This document shows, piece after piece, positions 8,785 through 16,360 of a stretch of DNA of 27,189 bases. The notes beneath the pieces are model-generated. The model was not told the origin of the DNA and searched no databases. It saw only the letters and a program-made list of their open reading frames with translations. A program made the position numbers and the translations under genes. Source of the stretch: an uncultured Oribacterium sp. (lineage in GTDB: Bacteria; Bacillota; Clostridia; Lachnospirales; Lachnospiraceae); the NCBI GenBank assembly GCA_937927445.1, contig CALAOB010000026.1, positions 1 to 27,189 on the forward strand, read 5' to 3'. The first letter of the stretch is position 1. Each line of letters starts with the position of its first letter.

Positions 8785-9468
8785 GTGAATCAGGAAACCG
8801 AAGTGCCGGTGTACATCAAACCGGAACCAAATACGAAGAACTACCAGCGCCTGATGGAGCAGGAGATCAGCCGGTGGCAGGAGAAGCCGGGGCGTCGTCC
8901 CCGGCTCCTTCTTCACAGTTGCTGCGCACCGTGCTCCAGTGCGGTGCTGGACGCGCTCTGTGCGGACTTCGACATCACGCTGTTCTACTATAATCCGAAC
9001 ATTTCCACCGAGGCCGAGTTCACGCATCGCGTGGATGAGCTCCGGCGCTTCTGCCACGAAACGGGCATCGATGTGGAGCGGCAGGACAGCGCGGGCCATG
9101 TACTAGGTGCCGTAGAGATCGTCGTGCCGCCGTATGATCACCGGGAGTTTCTCGCCATCGCGCGTGGTCACGAGCGGGATCCGGAGCGCGGCGAGCGCTG
9201 CCACCTCTGCTACCGCCAGCGCCTCGAGCGCACCGCGGAGTATATGGAAGGCCGGCCGTTTGACTATTTCTGCACGACCCTTACGCTGTCGCCGCTGAAG
9301 TCCTCGGAGGTGCTCAATGCCATCGGCGAGGAGATCGGGAAGGCGCATGGACTCTCGTTTCTGCCGTCTGACTTCAAAAAGCGCGGCGGCTACCAGAAGT
9401 CGATCGAACTCTCGAAGCAGTATGATCTGTATCGGCAGAACTTCTGCGGATGTGAGTTCAGCCATTAA
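8785..9468 (+). CDS. queH: Epoxyqueuosine reductase QueH (DUF208)
   Basis: Performs the last step of queuosine synthesis, reducing epoxyqueuosine to queuosine in tRNA; the non-orthologous replacement of QueG. The GTG start at 8785 has AAGGAA about 8 bases upstream. In the 227 aa, the hallmark cysteines are HSCCAPCS (Cys46, Cys47, Cys50), CHLCYRQR (Cys139, Cys142) and the C-terminal CGC (221-223). They serve a [4Fe-4S] cluster and metal site in this family. The conserved LPSDFKKRGGYQKSIELSK and YRQNFCGC segments confirm the assignment. No other queuosine gene is visible, so the pathway is dispersed or relies on salvage. Confidence 0.93.
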   Translation: MNQETEVPVYIKPEPNTKNYQRLMEQEISRWQEKPGRRPRLLLHSCCAPCSSAVLDALCADFDITLFYYNPNISTEAEFTHRVDELRRFCHETGIDVERQDSAGHVLGAVEIVVPPYDHREFLAIARGHERDPERGERCHLCYRQRLERTAEYMEGRPFDYFCTTLTLSPLKSSEVLNAIGEEIGKAHGLSFLPSDFKKRGGYQKSIELSKQYDLYRQNFCGCEFSH

Positions 9469-9474
9469 CAGCCA

Positions 9475-9503
9475 TTGATTTTGAGATTTTAAAAACGTAT
9501 TAT
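9475..9503 (+). promoter_or_regulatory. Predicted promoter of the HPr-like gene
   Basis: TTGATT (9475-9480) and TATTAT (9498-9503) are separated by 17 bp and end 32 bp before the HPr-like start. They lie just after the queH stop. Confidence 0.6.
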
Positions 9504-9535
9504 GTATATATGAAAAGCAAAGGAAGGGGAGCGAT

Positions 9536-9832
9536 ATGGTAACAGGCGAAGTAGATGTTATTAACGAGTCGGGTCTCCATTTAAGACCGGCTGGTGTGCT
9601 GACGCAGACATGTATCAAATATAAAAGCAATATCTATCTCTATAACGGAGATCGGAAGATCGTTGCGAAGTCTGTCCTCAACGTGATGGCCGCCGGCGTC
9701 AAGCAGGGCGCGCATCTCCGCGTGGAGTGCGACGGACCAGATGAAGAAGAGGCTCTTCAGGCCGTGATCGAAGCCATCGCCACTGGACTCGGCGAAGGCG
9801 TCAAGTACAGCAGTAAAGATCGATTATTTTAG
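9536..9832 (+). CDS. HPr-family phosphocarrier protein (variant active-site loop)
   Basis: HPr relays phosphate from enzyme I to sugar-specific PTS enzymes II, and in Firmicutes its Ser46-phosphorylated form signals catabolite repression. At 98 aa it is slightly longer than the usual 85-90. His15 is in GLHLRPAG and Ser46 in KSVLNVMAAG, so both phosphorylation positions are in register. The residue after His15 is leucine rather than the usual alanine (HARP becomes HLRP), and Gly follows the Pro-Ala. This is a clostridial variant rather than classical PtsH. No ptsI is adjacent. AAGGAAGGGG precedes the ATG. A shared terminator separates it from the convergent mrp gene. It may be a regulatory (Crh-like) or specialised HPr. 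Confidence 0.85.
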   Translation: MVTGEVDVINESGLHLRPAGVLTQTCIKYKSNIYLYNGDRKIVAKSVLNVMAAGVKQGAHLRVECDGPDEEEALQAVIEAIATGLGEGVKYSSKDRLF

Positions 9833-9856
9833 CTCAAGTTACGGGCTAAAACTGAC

Positions 9857-9896
9857 AAAAAGACCGCCAGGTGATTTCTTCACCCGGCGGTCTTTT
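9857..9896. terminator. Bidirectional terminator between the HPr gene and mrp
   Basis: A long hairpin (AAGACCGCC...GGCGGTCTT, with GGTGA/TCACC continuing the stem) is flanked by an A run on the left and a T run on the right. It can terminate both convergent genes. Confidence 0.88.
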
Positions 9897-9903
9897 CTAT
9901 ACA

Positions 9904-10770
9904 TTACTTACTGAAATCGATGACTGCCTGAACAGCGTCCTGGATCTCCGGAAGCTCGATGCCTTCGACAGCACCGGCGTCCATGTAGGCGGCGTTCTTC
10001 GGATCCATCGGAAGCTTCGCCAGCACCTTGAGGCCGTGCTGTGCTGCGACCTCATCCACATGACTCTCGCCGAAGACATTGACCTTCTCGCCGCAGTGCG
10101 GGCAGATGAGGTAGGACATGTTCTCCACGAGACCGATGACCGGCACGCCCATCTTATCCGCCATGTTCACGGCCTTCGTCACGATCATGGACACGAGGTC
10201 CTGCGGAGAGGTGACGATGACGATACCGTCGATCGGGAGGGACTGGAAAACGGTCAGCGGAACATCGCCGGTTCCTGGTGGCATATCGACGAACATGTAG
10301 TCGACGTCCTTCCACTGAACCTCAGACCAGAACTGCTTGACTGCCTGTGCGATGAGGGAGCCGCGCCAGATGATCGGGTCGGTCTCGTTCTCGAGCAGGA
10401 GGTTCGAGGAGATGATTTCGATGCCGTCGGCACTTCTGTCCGGAATCATGAGCTTGCCGTCCGGGGTAACACCGACGCCGTCGTTCGAGAGACCGAAGGC
10501 CTTCGGGATGGACGGACCGGTGATATCCGCATCGAGGATCGCGGTTTTGAAGCCGGCCTTGTGGGTACCACAGGCGAGGAGAGAGGTGATGGTGGACTTG
10601 CCGACACCGCCCTTACCGGAAACGACGCCGATGACCTTCTTTACGCTGCAGCCGTCGGCCAGCTTCGCGCGGAAATCCTCCGGATTTGCGTGACGGGAAG
10701 CACAGTCGGAACCACAGGAACCGCAGTTGCCGTTGCAGCTGGAAGGACTCTGATTTTCTAATTCTGCCAT
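9904..10770 (-). CDS. Mrp/NBP35/ApbC-family iron-sulfur carrier P-loop ATPase
   Basis: Cytosolic scaffold that binds and transfers [4Fe-4S] clusters to apoproteins, driven by a deviant Walker ATPase. The start at 10770 (MAELENQ) has AAGGAG at 10785-10780 nine bases upstream; the longer frame to 10938 has no homology and overlaps the LysR terminator. In the 288 aa, an N-terminal cysteine cluster (Cys12, 16, 19, 23 in CNGNCGSCGSDC) resembles NBP35-type proteins. The deviant Walker A is GKGGVGKST (52-60), followed by ILDADITGPS. DMPPGTGDVPLT, ENMSY and the bridging CPHC pair (Cys223, Cys226) complete the family pattern. Possible clients include the Fe-S enzyme LeuCD nearby, but that is inference. 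Confidence 0.93.
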   Translation of the reverse strand: MAELENQSPSSCNGNCGSCGSDCASRHANPEDFRAKLADGCSVKKVIGVVSGKGGVGKSTITSLLACGTHKAGFKTAILDADITGPSIPKAFGLSNDGVGVTPDGKLMIPDRSADGIEIISSNLLLENETDPIIWRGSLIAQAVKQFWSEVQWKDVDYMFVDMPPGTGDVPLTVFQSLPIDGIVIVTSPQDLVSMIVTKAVNMADKMGVPVIGLVENMSYLICPHCGEKVNVFGESHVDEVAAQHGLKVLAKLPMDPKNAAYMDAGAVEGIELPEIQDAVQAVIDFSK

Positions 10771-10922
10771 ATAAATAAACTCCTTTCGGGATTTTAAAAA
10801 GCGTGCCCTGAAAAGATTCTGTAGATATCGCTCCAGTGTCTGTCGGATACAGACTATGATACGTACTGAACTCGAGCCAGGGACGGCTTCATAATACTCA
10901 ACCTTATAACCATACCACAGAA

Positions 10923-10954
10923 AAAGGCCCCCGTCCATGTTTGCGGGGGCCTTT
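10923..10954 (-). terminator. Terminator of the - strand LysR gene (symmetrical)
   Basis: An 11-bp G/C-rich stem (10923-10933 with 10944-10954, AAAGGCCCCCG/CGGGGGCCTTT) with a 10-nt loop. It is flanked by A's on the left, which read as U's on the - strand after the LysR stop. Confidence 0.88.
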
Positions 10955-10971
10955 GATTGTTCTAAATTTAA

Positions 10972-11856
10972 TCAGTCAAGAACACTCAGGAACGCGTCAA
11001 GCGACTTTCCGGTGTTGCCTGCGTTGTAAACATAGCCGACGCTGCGGGATGGCACCGGGAACTGGGTCGGGATCTCGATGAGGCTGCCTTCGTCGAGCTC
11101 TTTCTGTACGAGCTCGCGGATCACGCAGCCGATGCCGATGCCGATCTTCGCGAAGTCCACGAGCAGATCCATCGTGGTGACCTCGAGAATCTGTGCCGGC
11201 TCGATGCCCATGGTCTTGAAGTAGTCGTCGATGTGCCGACGGGTCATGTTGTTCTGGTCGAGGAGCATGATATTGCCCTCCTGGAACGGATCGCAGTCCT
11301 CGCCGTACATCGCCTTCAGATTCTCGAGATACTGCGGGGTCGCGACGAAGGTGTCGTGAATCTGCTTCGGGTGAACGAAGCGGAGCTCCGGACGACGTGT
11401 GCGCGGCTCAGCGGTGAGGCCGATGTCGATTTTCTTCTGCTCGAGCAGTGTGAGGGTCTGCGCCGTCGACTGTGTGATGATCGACACGCGGATATTCGGA
11501 TACTTCTGCATGAAGGTCTGGAGATACGGCAACAGGATGTAGCGGCAGAGTGTCGTCGATACACCGATCTGCAGGTGGCCGATATTGAAATCCTTCATAC
11601 GCTTGAGCTCGGTCTCTGCGTTGTTGATGTTATCAAACGCATCCTTAATATAGCGGTAGAGTACCGTGCCTTCCTCTGTCAGCGTAACACCGCGGGAATT
11701 CCGGTGAAAGAGCTTCGTATCGAGTCCGTCCTCGAGCTTTACGATGGACTTGGAAATGGCCGGCTGTGAAATGTACAGCTTCTTCGCGGCCTTCGAAATG
11801 TTGCCGCAGCTCGCAACCTCGTAGAAAATTTTGTAACCTGACAGATTCTGATCCAT
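10972..11856 (-). CDS. LysR-type transcriptional regulator, divergent from leuCD
   Basis: 294 aa with an N-terminal winged helix-turn-helix (residues about 1-60: FYEVASCGNISKAAKKLYIS, QPAISKSIVKLEDGL, LFHRNSRGVTLT). A co-inducer-binding domain covers the rest (about 90-294), starting at HLQIGVSTTLCRYILLPYL. A GGGGGG ribosome binding site precedes the ATG. The gene is transcribed away from leuC across 472 bp, the standard arrangement for a LysR activator and its target. An 18-bp dyad in that gap is a good binding-site candidate. The ligand may be a leucine-pathway intermediate, but this cannot be read from sequence. Confidence 0.93.
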   Translation of the reverse strand: MDQNLSGYKIFYEVASCGNISKAAKKLYISQPAISKSIVKLEDGLDTKLFHRNSRGVTLTEEGTVLYRYIKDAFDNINNAETELKRMKDFNIGHLQIGVSTTLCRYILLPYLQTFMQKYPNIRVSIITQSTAQTLTLLEQKKIDIGLTAEPRTRRPELRFVHPKQIHDTFVATPQYLENLKAMYGEDCDPFQEGNIMLLDQNNMTRRHIDDYFKTMGIEPAQILEVTTMDLLVDFAKIGIGIGCVIRELVQKELDEGSLIEIPTQFPVPSRSVGYVYNAGNTGKSLDAFLSVLD

Positions 11857-12108
11857 AATATTTCCCCCCTAAGATGTGGTCACCTGACCGTAAATGAACA
11901 TCGTGCCATGCGGCTGAGTGAATGCTTCCGATGGCGTTCCTGACGTTTATCCTTTATCTCTTCAACGCTTTAAAGCAAACTAATGAATAAATATCATTTT
12001 TAATATAACATATTCTCTCGACATAACACAAGATTATTTGTAACATGTTTTGACATAACCACGGTGCTTTTTCTGTAGAAAATGTCGAAATATCGGCGAA
12101 ATAACCCG

Positions 12109-12126
12109 TGATAATAATGATTATCA
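12109..12126. promoter_or_regulatory. Perfect 18-bp dyad, candidate LysR operator
   Basis: TGATAAT-AATG-ATTATCA has two perfect 7-bp half-sites with a 4-bp spacer, in the lysR/leuC divergent region. It contains AT-rich half-sites of the LysR-box kind. It ends 32 bp before the extended -10 at 12158, placing it around -45 to -60 relative to a leuC start site, where LysR proteins activate. Confidence 0.6.
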
Positions 12127-12157
12127 AAAACATATATTATGATTATATCGAAAGGGA

Positions 12158-12166
12158 TGCTATATT
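12158..12166 (+). promoter_or_regulatory. Extended -10 box of the probable leuCD promoter
   Basis: TGC-TATATT forms an extended -10. The -35 position (about 12138-12143, TATGAT) is poor, as expected for an activator-dependent promoter. The resulting leader would be about 155 nt. I see no T-box consensus or cluster of leucine codons in it. The rest of the 472-bp divergent region is AT-rich with no supported gene except the mini-ORF at 12306. Confidence 0.5.
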
Positions 12167-12305
12167 TTACGGAAGTATAAGAAATATGAACGTGTTTCGG
12201 CCCCAAAAAGCAGTCGCCGGAGATCCAGATGAATATAAGAAAGAACCTGCGAGGAAGCACGTTAATATGGTTGGTTGAGCCGTACCCTGATGAAGGGGAG
12301 GCAGA

Positions 12306-12326
12306 ATGCATATAATCAGGAGTTAA
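12306..12326 (+). CDS. Possible six-codon leader ORF before leuC
   Basis: ATG-CAT-ATA-ATC-AGG-AGT-TAA (MHIIRS) has its own strong GGGGAGG at 12295-12301, four bases upstream. It ends two bases before the leuC ATG, and its codons overlay the leuC ribosome binding site (AGGAG, 12318-12322). Ribosomes translating it would pass over that site, so translational coupling is plausible. It is too short to judge from coding statistics. Confidence 0.35.
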   Translation: MHIIRS

Positions 12327-12328
12327 GT

Positions 12329-13594
12329 ATGGGAATGACGATGAGCCAGAAGATTCTGGCGAAGCATGCAGGACTGGAGTCGGTGAGCGCAGGTCAGCTG
12401 ATCATGGCAGAGCTCGACCTCGTCCATGGTAATGATATTACCTCGCCGGTGGCGATCCGCGAGATGAAGAAGCTGGATCAGAAGGACGTGTTCGATCAGG
12501 AGAAGGTTGTGCTGGTTATGGACCACTTCGTTCCGAATAAGGATATCACGAGTGCGAAGTGCACACAGATGTGTCGGAACTTCGCGCATGAGCAGGGCCT
12601 CAAGAACTACTTCGATGTCGGACAGATGGGGATCGAGCACGCGCTGATCCCGGAAAAGGGACTGATCGTCGCTGGTGAGCTTTCCGTCGGCGCGGATTCA
12701 CATACCTGCACCTACGGCGCGCTCGGCGCATTCTCGACCGGTATCGGCTCCACCGATATGGCGGCGGCGATGGCGACCGGCAAGCTCTGGTTTAAGGTGC
12801 CGACGGCCATCAAGGTAAACCTCATCGGCAAAAAGCAGAAGTGGGTGTCCGGTAAGGATGTCATCCTGCACCTGATCGGCGAGATCGGCGTGGATGGTGC
12901 GCGCTACCAGTCCATCGAGTTCACCGGCCCGGGTGTCGCAGAGCTCAGCATGGATGACCGTTTCACGATCTGCAACATGGCAATCGAGGCGGGCGGAAAG
13001 AACGGTATCTTCCCGGTCGACGAGAAGACCGTCGAGTATATGAAGGCGCATTCCCAGAAGCCGTACACCGTCTATGAGGCGGATGCGGATGCGGAGTACA
13101 CACGTGAGGTGACGATCGATCTCTCGACCCTGAAGCCGACGATTTCCTTCCCGCATCTTCCGGAGAACACCCACGAGCTCGGCAGCTTCGAGGACATTAA
13201 GATCGACCAGTCTGTCATCGGTTCCTGCACGAACGGGCGCATTCAGGATATGCGTGAAGCCGCAGAGATCCTGCGTGGCCGCAAGGTGGCACCGGATGTG
13301 CGCTGTATCGTCATCCCGGGCACCCAGGACATCTATATGCAGATGCTGAAGGAAGGCCTCGTCATGGACTTCATCGAGGCCGGCGCGGTCGTATCGACCC
13401 CGACCTGCGGACCATGCCTCGGCGGTTACATGGGCATCCTCGCACCGCACGAGCGCTGCGTATCGACCACCAACCGTAACTTCGTCGGCCGTATGGGTGA
13501 CACCACTTCCGAAATCTACCTCGCTTCCCCGGCGGTTGCAGCCGCATCTGCCATCACTGGCAAGATCTCGGGACCAGCGGACTTAGGACTTTAA
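12329..13594 (+). CDS. leuC: 3-isopropylmalate dehydratase large subunit
   Basis: Aconitase-family subunit that isomerises 2-isopropylmalate to 3-isopropylmalate in leucine synthesis, together with LeuD. The start at 12329 with AGGAG at 12318-12322 gives 421 aa, the short clostridial/archaeal LeuC type rather than the 470-residue enterobacterial one. The [4Fe-4S] ligands are Cys300 (GSCTNGR) and Cys360 and Cys363 (TCGPCLGG). GADSHTCTYGALGAFSTGIGS is the aconitase-family active-site stretch. The frame upstream to 12275 lacks homology. leuA and leuB are not in the window. A homoaconitase-like or other hydro-lyase activity is possible for this subfamily, but LeuC is most likely. Confidence 0.94.
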   Translation: MGMTMSQKILAKHAGLESVSAGQLIMAELDLVHGNDITSPVAIREMKKLDQKDVFDQEKVVLVMDHFVPNKDITSAKCTQMCRNFAHEQGLKNYFDVGQMGIEHALIPEKGLIVAGELSVGADSHTCTYGALGAFSTGIGSTDMAAAMATGKLWFKVPTAIKVNLIGKKQKWVSGKDVILHLIGEIGVDGARYQSIEFTGPGVAELSMDDRFTICNMAIEAGGKNGIFPVDEKTVEYMKAHSQKPYTVYEADADAEYTREVTIDLSTLKPTISFPHLPENTHELGSFEDIKIDQSVIGSCTNGRIQDMREAAEILRGRKVAPDVRCIVIPGTQDIYMQMLKEGLVMDFIEAGAVVSTPTCGPCLGGYMGILAPHERCVSTTNRNFVGRMGDTTSEIYLASPAVAAASAITGKISGPADLGL

Positions 13595-13620
13595 CTCCGG
13601 AACGAAAGGAAAATATATAT

Positions 13621-14118
13621 ATGAACGCAGAGGGTAAGGTTTTAAAATATGGCGACAATATCGACACGGATGTCATCATCCCGGCTCGATATCTCGCAAT
13701 TCAGGATAAGCAGGAGCTGGCGAGCCACGCGATGGAGGACATCGACCAGGACTTCCTGAAGAAGCTTAATGCAGGCGACATCGTCGTCGGTGGCAAGAAC
13801 TTCGGCTGCGGCTCCTCCCGTGAGCACGCACCGCAGGTGCTTCAGACCAGCGGCGTCGGCTGTGTCATCGCCGAGAGCTTCGCGCGCATCTTCTATCGGA
13901 ACGCGCTGAACATCGGCTTCCCGATCATCGAGGCACCGGAGGCCGCACAGGCCATCGCCGAAGGTGATAAGGTAAAGGTGGACTTCGATACCGGACTCAT
14001 CACCGACGAAACGACCGGAAAGACCTTCCAGGGACAGCCGTTCCCGGATTTCCTCCAGAAAATGATCGCCGTCGGCGGACTGATGGCCTACGTCAACCAG
14101 AACGGCGGAAAGATCTGA
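13621..14118 (+). CDS. leuD: 3-isopropylmalate dehydratase small subunit
   Basis: Swivelling-domain partner of LeuC. At 165 aa it is the short subunit form that pairs with short LeuC. Motifs are DNIDTDVIIPARYL at the N-terminus and FGCGSSREHAP (61-71), the substrate-recognition loop. An AAAGGAAA ribosome binding site precedes the ATG at 13621, 27 bp after the leuC stop, so the two are one operon. A terminator follows 25 bp after its stop. Confidence 0.95.
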   Translation: MNAEGKVLKYGDNIDTDVIIPARYLAIQDKQELASHAMEDIDQDFLKKLNAGDIVVGGKNFGCGSSREHAPQVLQTSGVGCVIAESFARIFYRNALNIGFPIIEAPEAAQAIAEGDKVKVDFDTGLITDETTGKTFQGQPFPDFLQKMIAVGGLMAYVNQNGGKI

Positions 14119-14142
14119 TTGCAAAATCGAATAAAAAAACGA

Positions 14143-14176
14143 GGGGCAGTGTCCAGGGCGGACGCTGCTCCTTTTC
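14143..14176 (+). terminator. Rho-independent terminator after leuD
   Basis: A 12-bp stem (14143-14154 with 14160-14171, GGGGCAGTGTCC / GGACGCTGCTCC) with a 5-nt loop, followed by TTTT and preceded by a run of seven A's. Confidence 0.9.
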
Positions 14177-14184
14177 TGTTCATT

Positions 14185-14409
14185 GCAGGCATGATGATTC
14201 ATTTTCTGTGTCAGCATGCCTACAGCGCAGAGATCTGCAAATTTCGACCGCAGGCATGGTAAGCGCTTTAAATCGTCATCATGCCTACGGAAATGTCCAG
14301 ATTTCAGGGTACACTGTAGGCATGATGTTCCCGATTTATGGACATCATGCCTGCAAAATGGATTGTAATTGCAGGCACGATGATCCATTTCCTGCGTTAG
14401 CATGCCTAC
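14185..14409. repeat. Four 39-bp palindromic units (REP/BIME-like array)
   Basis: Four units of exactly 39 bp lie at 14185-14223, 14250-14288, 14316-14354 and 14371-14409, separated by 26, 27 and 16 bp. Each reads GTAGGCATG-N21-CATGCCTGC in one orientation. Units 1, 2 and 4 are on the - strand and unit 3 on the + strand; unit 4 has one end substitution (CGTGCCTGC). The inner 21 bp vary, though units 1 and 4 share 17 of 21 bases. Unit 3 has a 13-bp stem. A GTAG head, palindromic ends, mixed orientation and an extragenic position between convergent genes are traits of REP elements mobilised by RAYT transposases. No such gene is in the window. Unit 4 includes the stop codon of the - strand exonuclease. 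Confidence 0.85.
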
Positions 14410-15470
14410 AGTGCGGTGTCCAGGAAGGACTTCAGGTACGCGGCGGCCTTCGCCACGTCGTCGAAGAGCGCATCCGAATACTGCGCGTAGCGTAGCTTGT
14501 CGCGGTACTCGGCCTGCAGCGCCGGCGTGTACACCTCACTGCACTCCGGAAGGAAGCAGCCGGTTACGCGCTGGTAGCAGTTCCGCGCGCAGGCCTTTTT
14601 CCGCGCACTGCGGTCCACGAACTCCGCGAGCGACTGGTGGATCACCTGGTCCTCCGCCGGAAGATAGTAGTAGTGCTCGAAATCCGTGAAGAAGAGCTTC
14701 CGCTCCCCCTCGAAAAGCTGCACGTAAAGTTCGACCGCACTGCCCTCGGCGTGCAGCGCCCAGAAATCCCCCCGCAGATCCATCGGTCGCGGTAGCGTAA
14801 GCGTACTTAAATAATGCAAATGAATGGTGCGTTCATCGCGCTCGTGTGCGCGGAGCTGGAAATCACTGTGCGGCAGGGCACGATAGCGGAGCAGGGGCAG
14901 CAGATTCGGGAGGTTCGCGATGTCCTCGGCGTTATGGAGGAGCAGCGTGTCGAGCAGCGCCGGGGCCTTCATTTTCTGCCACTCGAAGTAAACCTCGATG
15001 AGCTCGCCGCCGGTGAAGCGGTCCTCGCGGTCAATGCCGAGAAAACGTTCGCAGCTTTTCAGCTTGAGATCCGGGAGGTTCAGGAGGCGCTTGAGCGGTC
15101 GGAATTGCTTAAAGAGGTCGAAGCTCTCGATGGCGTCGAAGCTGTACGGCAGCCCATATTGCTCGAGCATGTGGCGGAGGAACGGGATATCGAAACCGTC
15201 GCCGTTGTAGGAGATCAGCGTTTTCTTCGTGTGAAGCAGCTCGAAAAACGCCTGCAGCACCGCCGGCTCATCCGCGACATCCTCGCAGAAAAACTGGAGC
15301 AGTGTCCACTTTTTATCCGTGTACGTCAGCATGCCGATGAGGTAGAGGCCGGCGCTGCGAGCGGAGAGACCGGTGGTCTCGATGTCAAAAAAGAGGACGT
15401 CCTCCGGGGCGCCGATCGTGTATATGTCGGATGGAACAGGCTGTGTCAGAGCTTTCTCGATGCGGATCAT
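14406..15470 (-). CDS. DEDD-family 3'-5' exonuclease / RNase H-like protein (YprB-like)
   Basis: Predicted nuclease of the YprB ribonuclease H-like family, 354 aa. The exonuclease fold at about residues 22-190 carries the metal ligands DIET (Asp29, Glu31), YNGDGFDIPF (Asp94) and HNAEDIANL (Asp183), the DEDD arrangement. The C-terminal part (200-354) is less conserved, with aromatic-rich FTDFEHYYYLPAEDQ and several Cys/Arg residues near 295-315. In homologous systems the domain is paired with DNA repair or tRNA-linked partners, but the substrate is unknown. The gene is divergent from ruvA, which fits a DNA-metabolism setting. Its stop lies in repeat unit 4 of the palindromic array, and no clear terminator follows other than those repeats. 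Confidence 0.82.
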   Translation of the reverse strand: MIRIEKALTQPVPSDIYTIGAPEDVLFFDIETTGLSARSAGLYLIGMLTYTDKKWTLLQFFCEDVADEPAVLQAFFELLHTKKTLISYNGDGFDIPFLRHMLEQYGLPYSFDAIESFDLFKQFRPLKRLLNLPDLKLKSCERFLGIDREDRFTGGELIEVYFEWQKMKAPALLDTLLLHNAEDIANLPNLLPLLRYRALPHSDFQLRAHERDERTIHLHYLSTLTLPRPMDLRGDFWALHAEGSAVELYVQLFEGERKLFFTDFEHYYYLPAEDQVIHQSLAEFVDRSARKKACARNCYQRVTGCFLPECSEVYTPALQAEYRDKLRYAQYSDALFDDVAKAAAYLKSFLDTAL

Positions 15471-15549
15471 ATGGACCTTTCTGTTCTTAATTGTTAAAAT
15501 AATATGCTACAAGTGTAGCGGCTTGAATTTTCAAAATCAATGGTTTTAA

Positions 15550-15578
15550 TTGACGAACAAATGTTTTTAGTATAACAT
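15550..15578 (+). promoter_or_regulatory. Predicted promoter of ruvAB
   Basis: TTGACG (15550-15555) and TAACAT (15573-15578) are separated by 17 bp, ending 30 bp before the ruvA start. An alternative -10, TATAAC, would leave only 15 bp. Confidence 0.55.
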
Positions 15579-15608
15579 AGAGATACTTATATTTTTGGAG
15601 AAGATAAC

Positions 15609-16241
15609 ATGATTCACTTTATACATGGTAGTCTGTGCGATGTGGCCGAGGGGCTGGTGGTCGTCGAGGCGGCGGGTGTCGGCTATGGCATCCACGTGCC
15701 GGCGACGGTGATCGGCGCGCTGCCACCGATCGGCGAGGACATCAAAATCTATACATACTTTTCACTGACGCAGAACGGCGTGGATCTCTATGGTTTCCTG
15801 AGTCAGGAGGACCGGGCGATGTTCACGATGCTGCTGACGGTGAGCGGCATCGGCCCGAAGGGCGCGCTCGGTATCCTCAGTGCGCTGACGCCGGATGATC
15901 TTCGGATGGCGATCGTGACCGGCGACAGTAAGACGATTTCGCGTGCGCCGGGCGTCGGTAACAAGACCGCGCAACGCGTGGTGCTCGAGCTCAAGGATAA
16001 GCTCGATGCGACTGAAGTCTTCAGCTCGGCGCTGGATCACGGTCATGGCGGTGGGGCAGCGGTGGATGCCGGGGCAGCCACCGGTGTGTATGGTGCGCAG
16101 AAGGAAGCTGTGGAAGCCCTCGTGGCCCTCGGCTACTCGAACGTCGAGGCGAGCCGCGCTGTGAAGAAGGTCGAGCTCAGTGAAGGTATGACCGTGGACC
16201 AGATCCTGAAGGCGAGCCTGAAGAACCTGAATTTCCTTTGA
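15609..16241 (+). CDS. ruvA: Holliday junction branch migration complex subunit RuvA
   Basis: Tetrameric protein that grips Holliday junctions and loads the RuvB motor. The 210 aa comprise domain I, an OB-fold (MIHFIHGSLCDVAEGLVVV through about 64), and domain II, helix-hairpin-helix repeats (LLTVSGIGPKGALGIL; RAPGVGNKTAQRVVLELK, about 72-135). Domain III is C-terminal and RuvB-binding (KEAVEALVALGYSNVEASRAVKKV, about 160-210). The flexible linker before domain III is Gly/Ala/His-rich (SSALDHGHGGGAAVDAGAAT). GGAGAAG precedes the ATG. ruvB follows after 119 bp. Confidence 0.96.
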   Translation: MIHFIHGSLCDVAEGLVVVEAAGVGYGIHVPATVIGALPPIGEDIKIYTYFSLTQNGVDLYGFLSQEDRAMFTMLLTVSGIGPKGALGILSALTPDDLRMAIVTGDSKTISRAPGVGNKTAQRVVLELKDKLDATEVFSSALDHGHGGGAAVDAGAATGVYGAQKEAVEALVALGYSNVEASRAVKKVELSEGMTVDQILKASLKNLNFL

Positions 16242-16360
16242 TGATCGTGAGACAGACGATGGCGGTCTGAAGACCATGGATTTTCGTGAGTTATTTGCGT
16301 GCCGGATACGGGCACAAATATAGGTGAAATCCGCATGATTGCGCGGAGTGAGGTACAGAT

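Noticed and set aside
9871..10761. + strand ORF of 296 aa opposite mrp
   Set aside because: Antisense to a gene with clear Walker A and Cys motifs, and it begins within the terminator.
12167..12328. Leucine T-box or leader-peptide attenuator before leuC
   Set aside because: No T-box GGTGG-type core, no terminator and no run of leucine codons.
14185..14409. CRISPR-like array
   Set aside because: Repeat ends are inverted rather than direct, the inner sequences vary, orientation is mixed, and gaps are 26, 27 and 16 bp. No cas genes are present.
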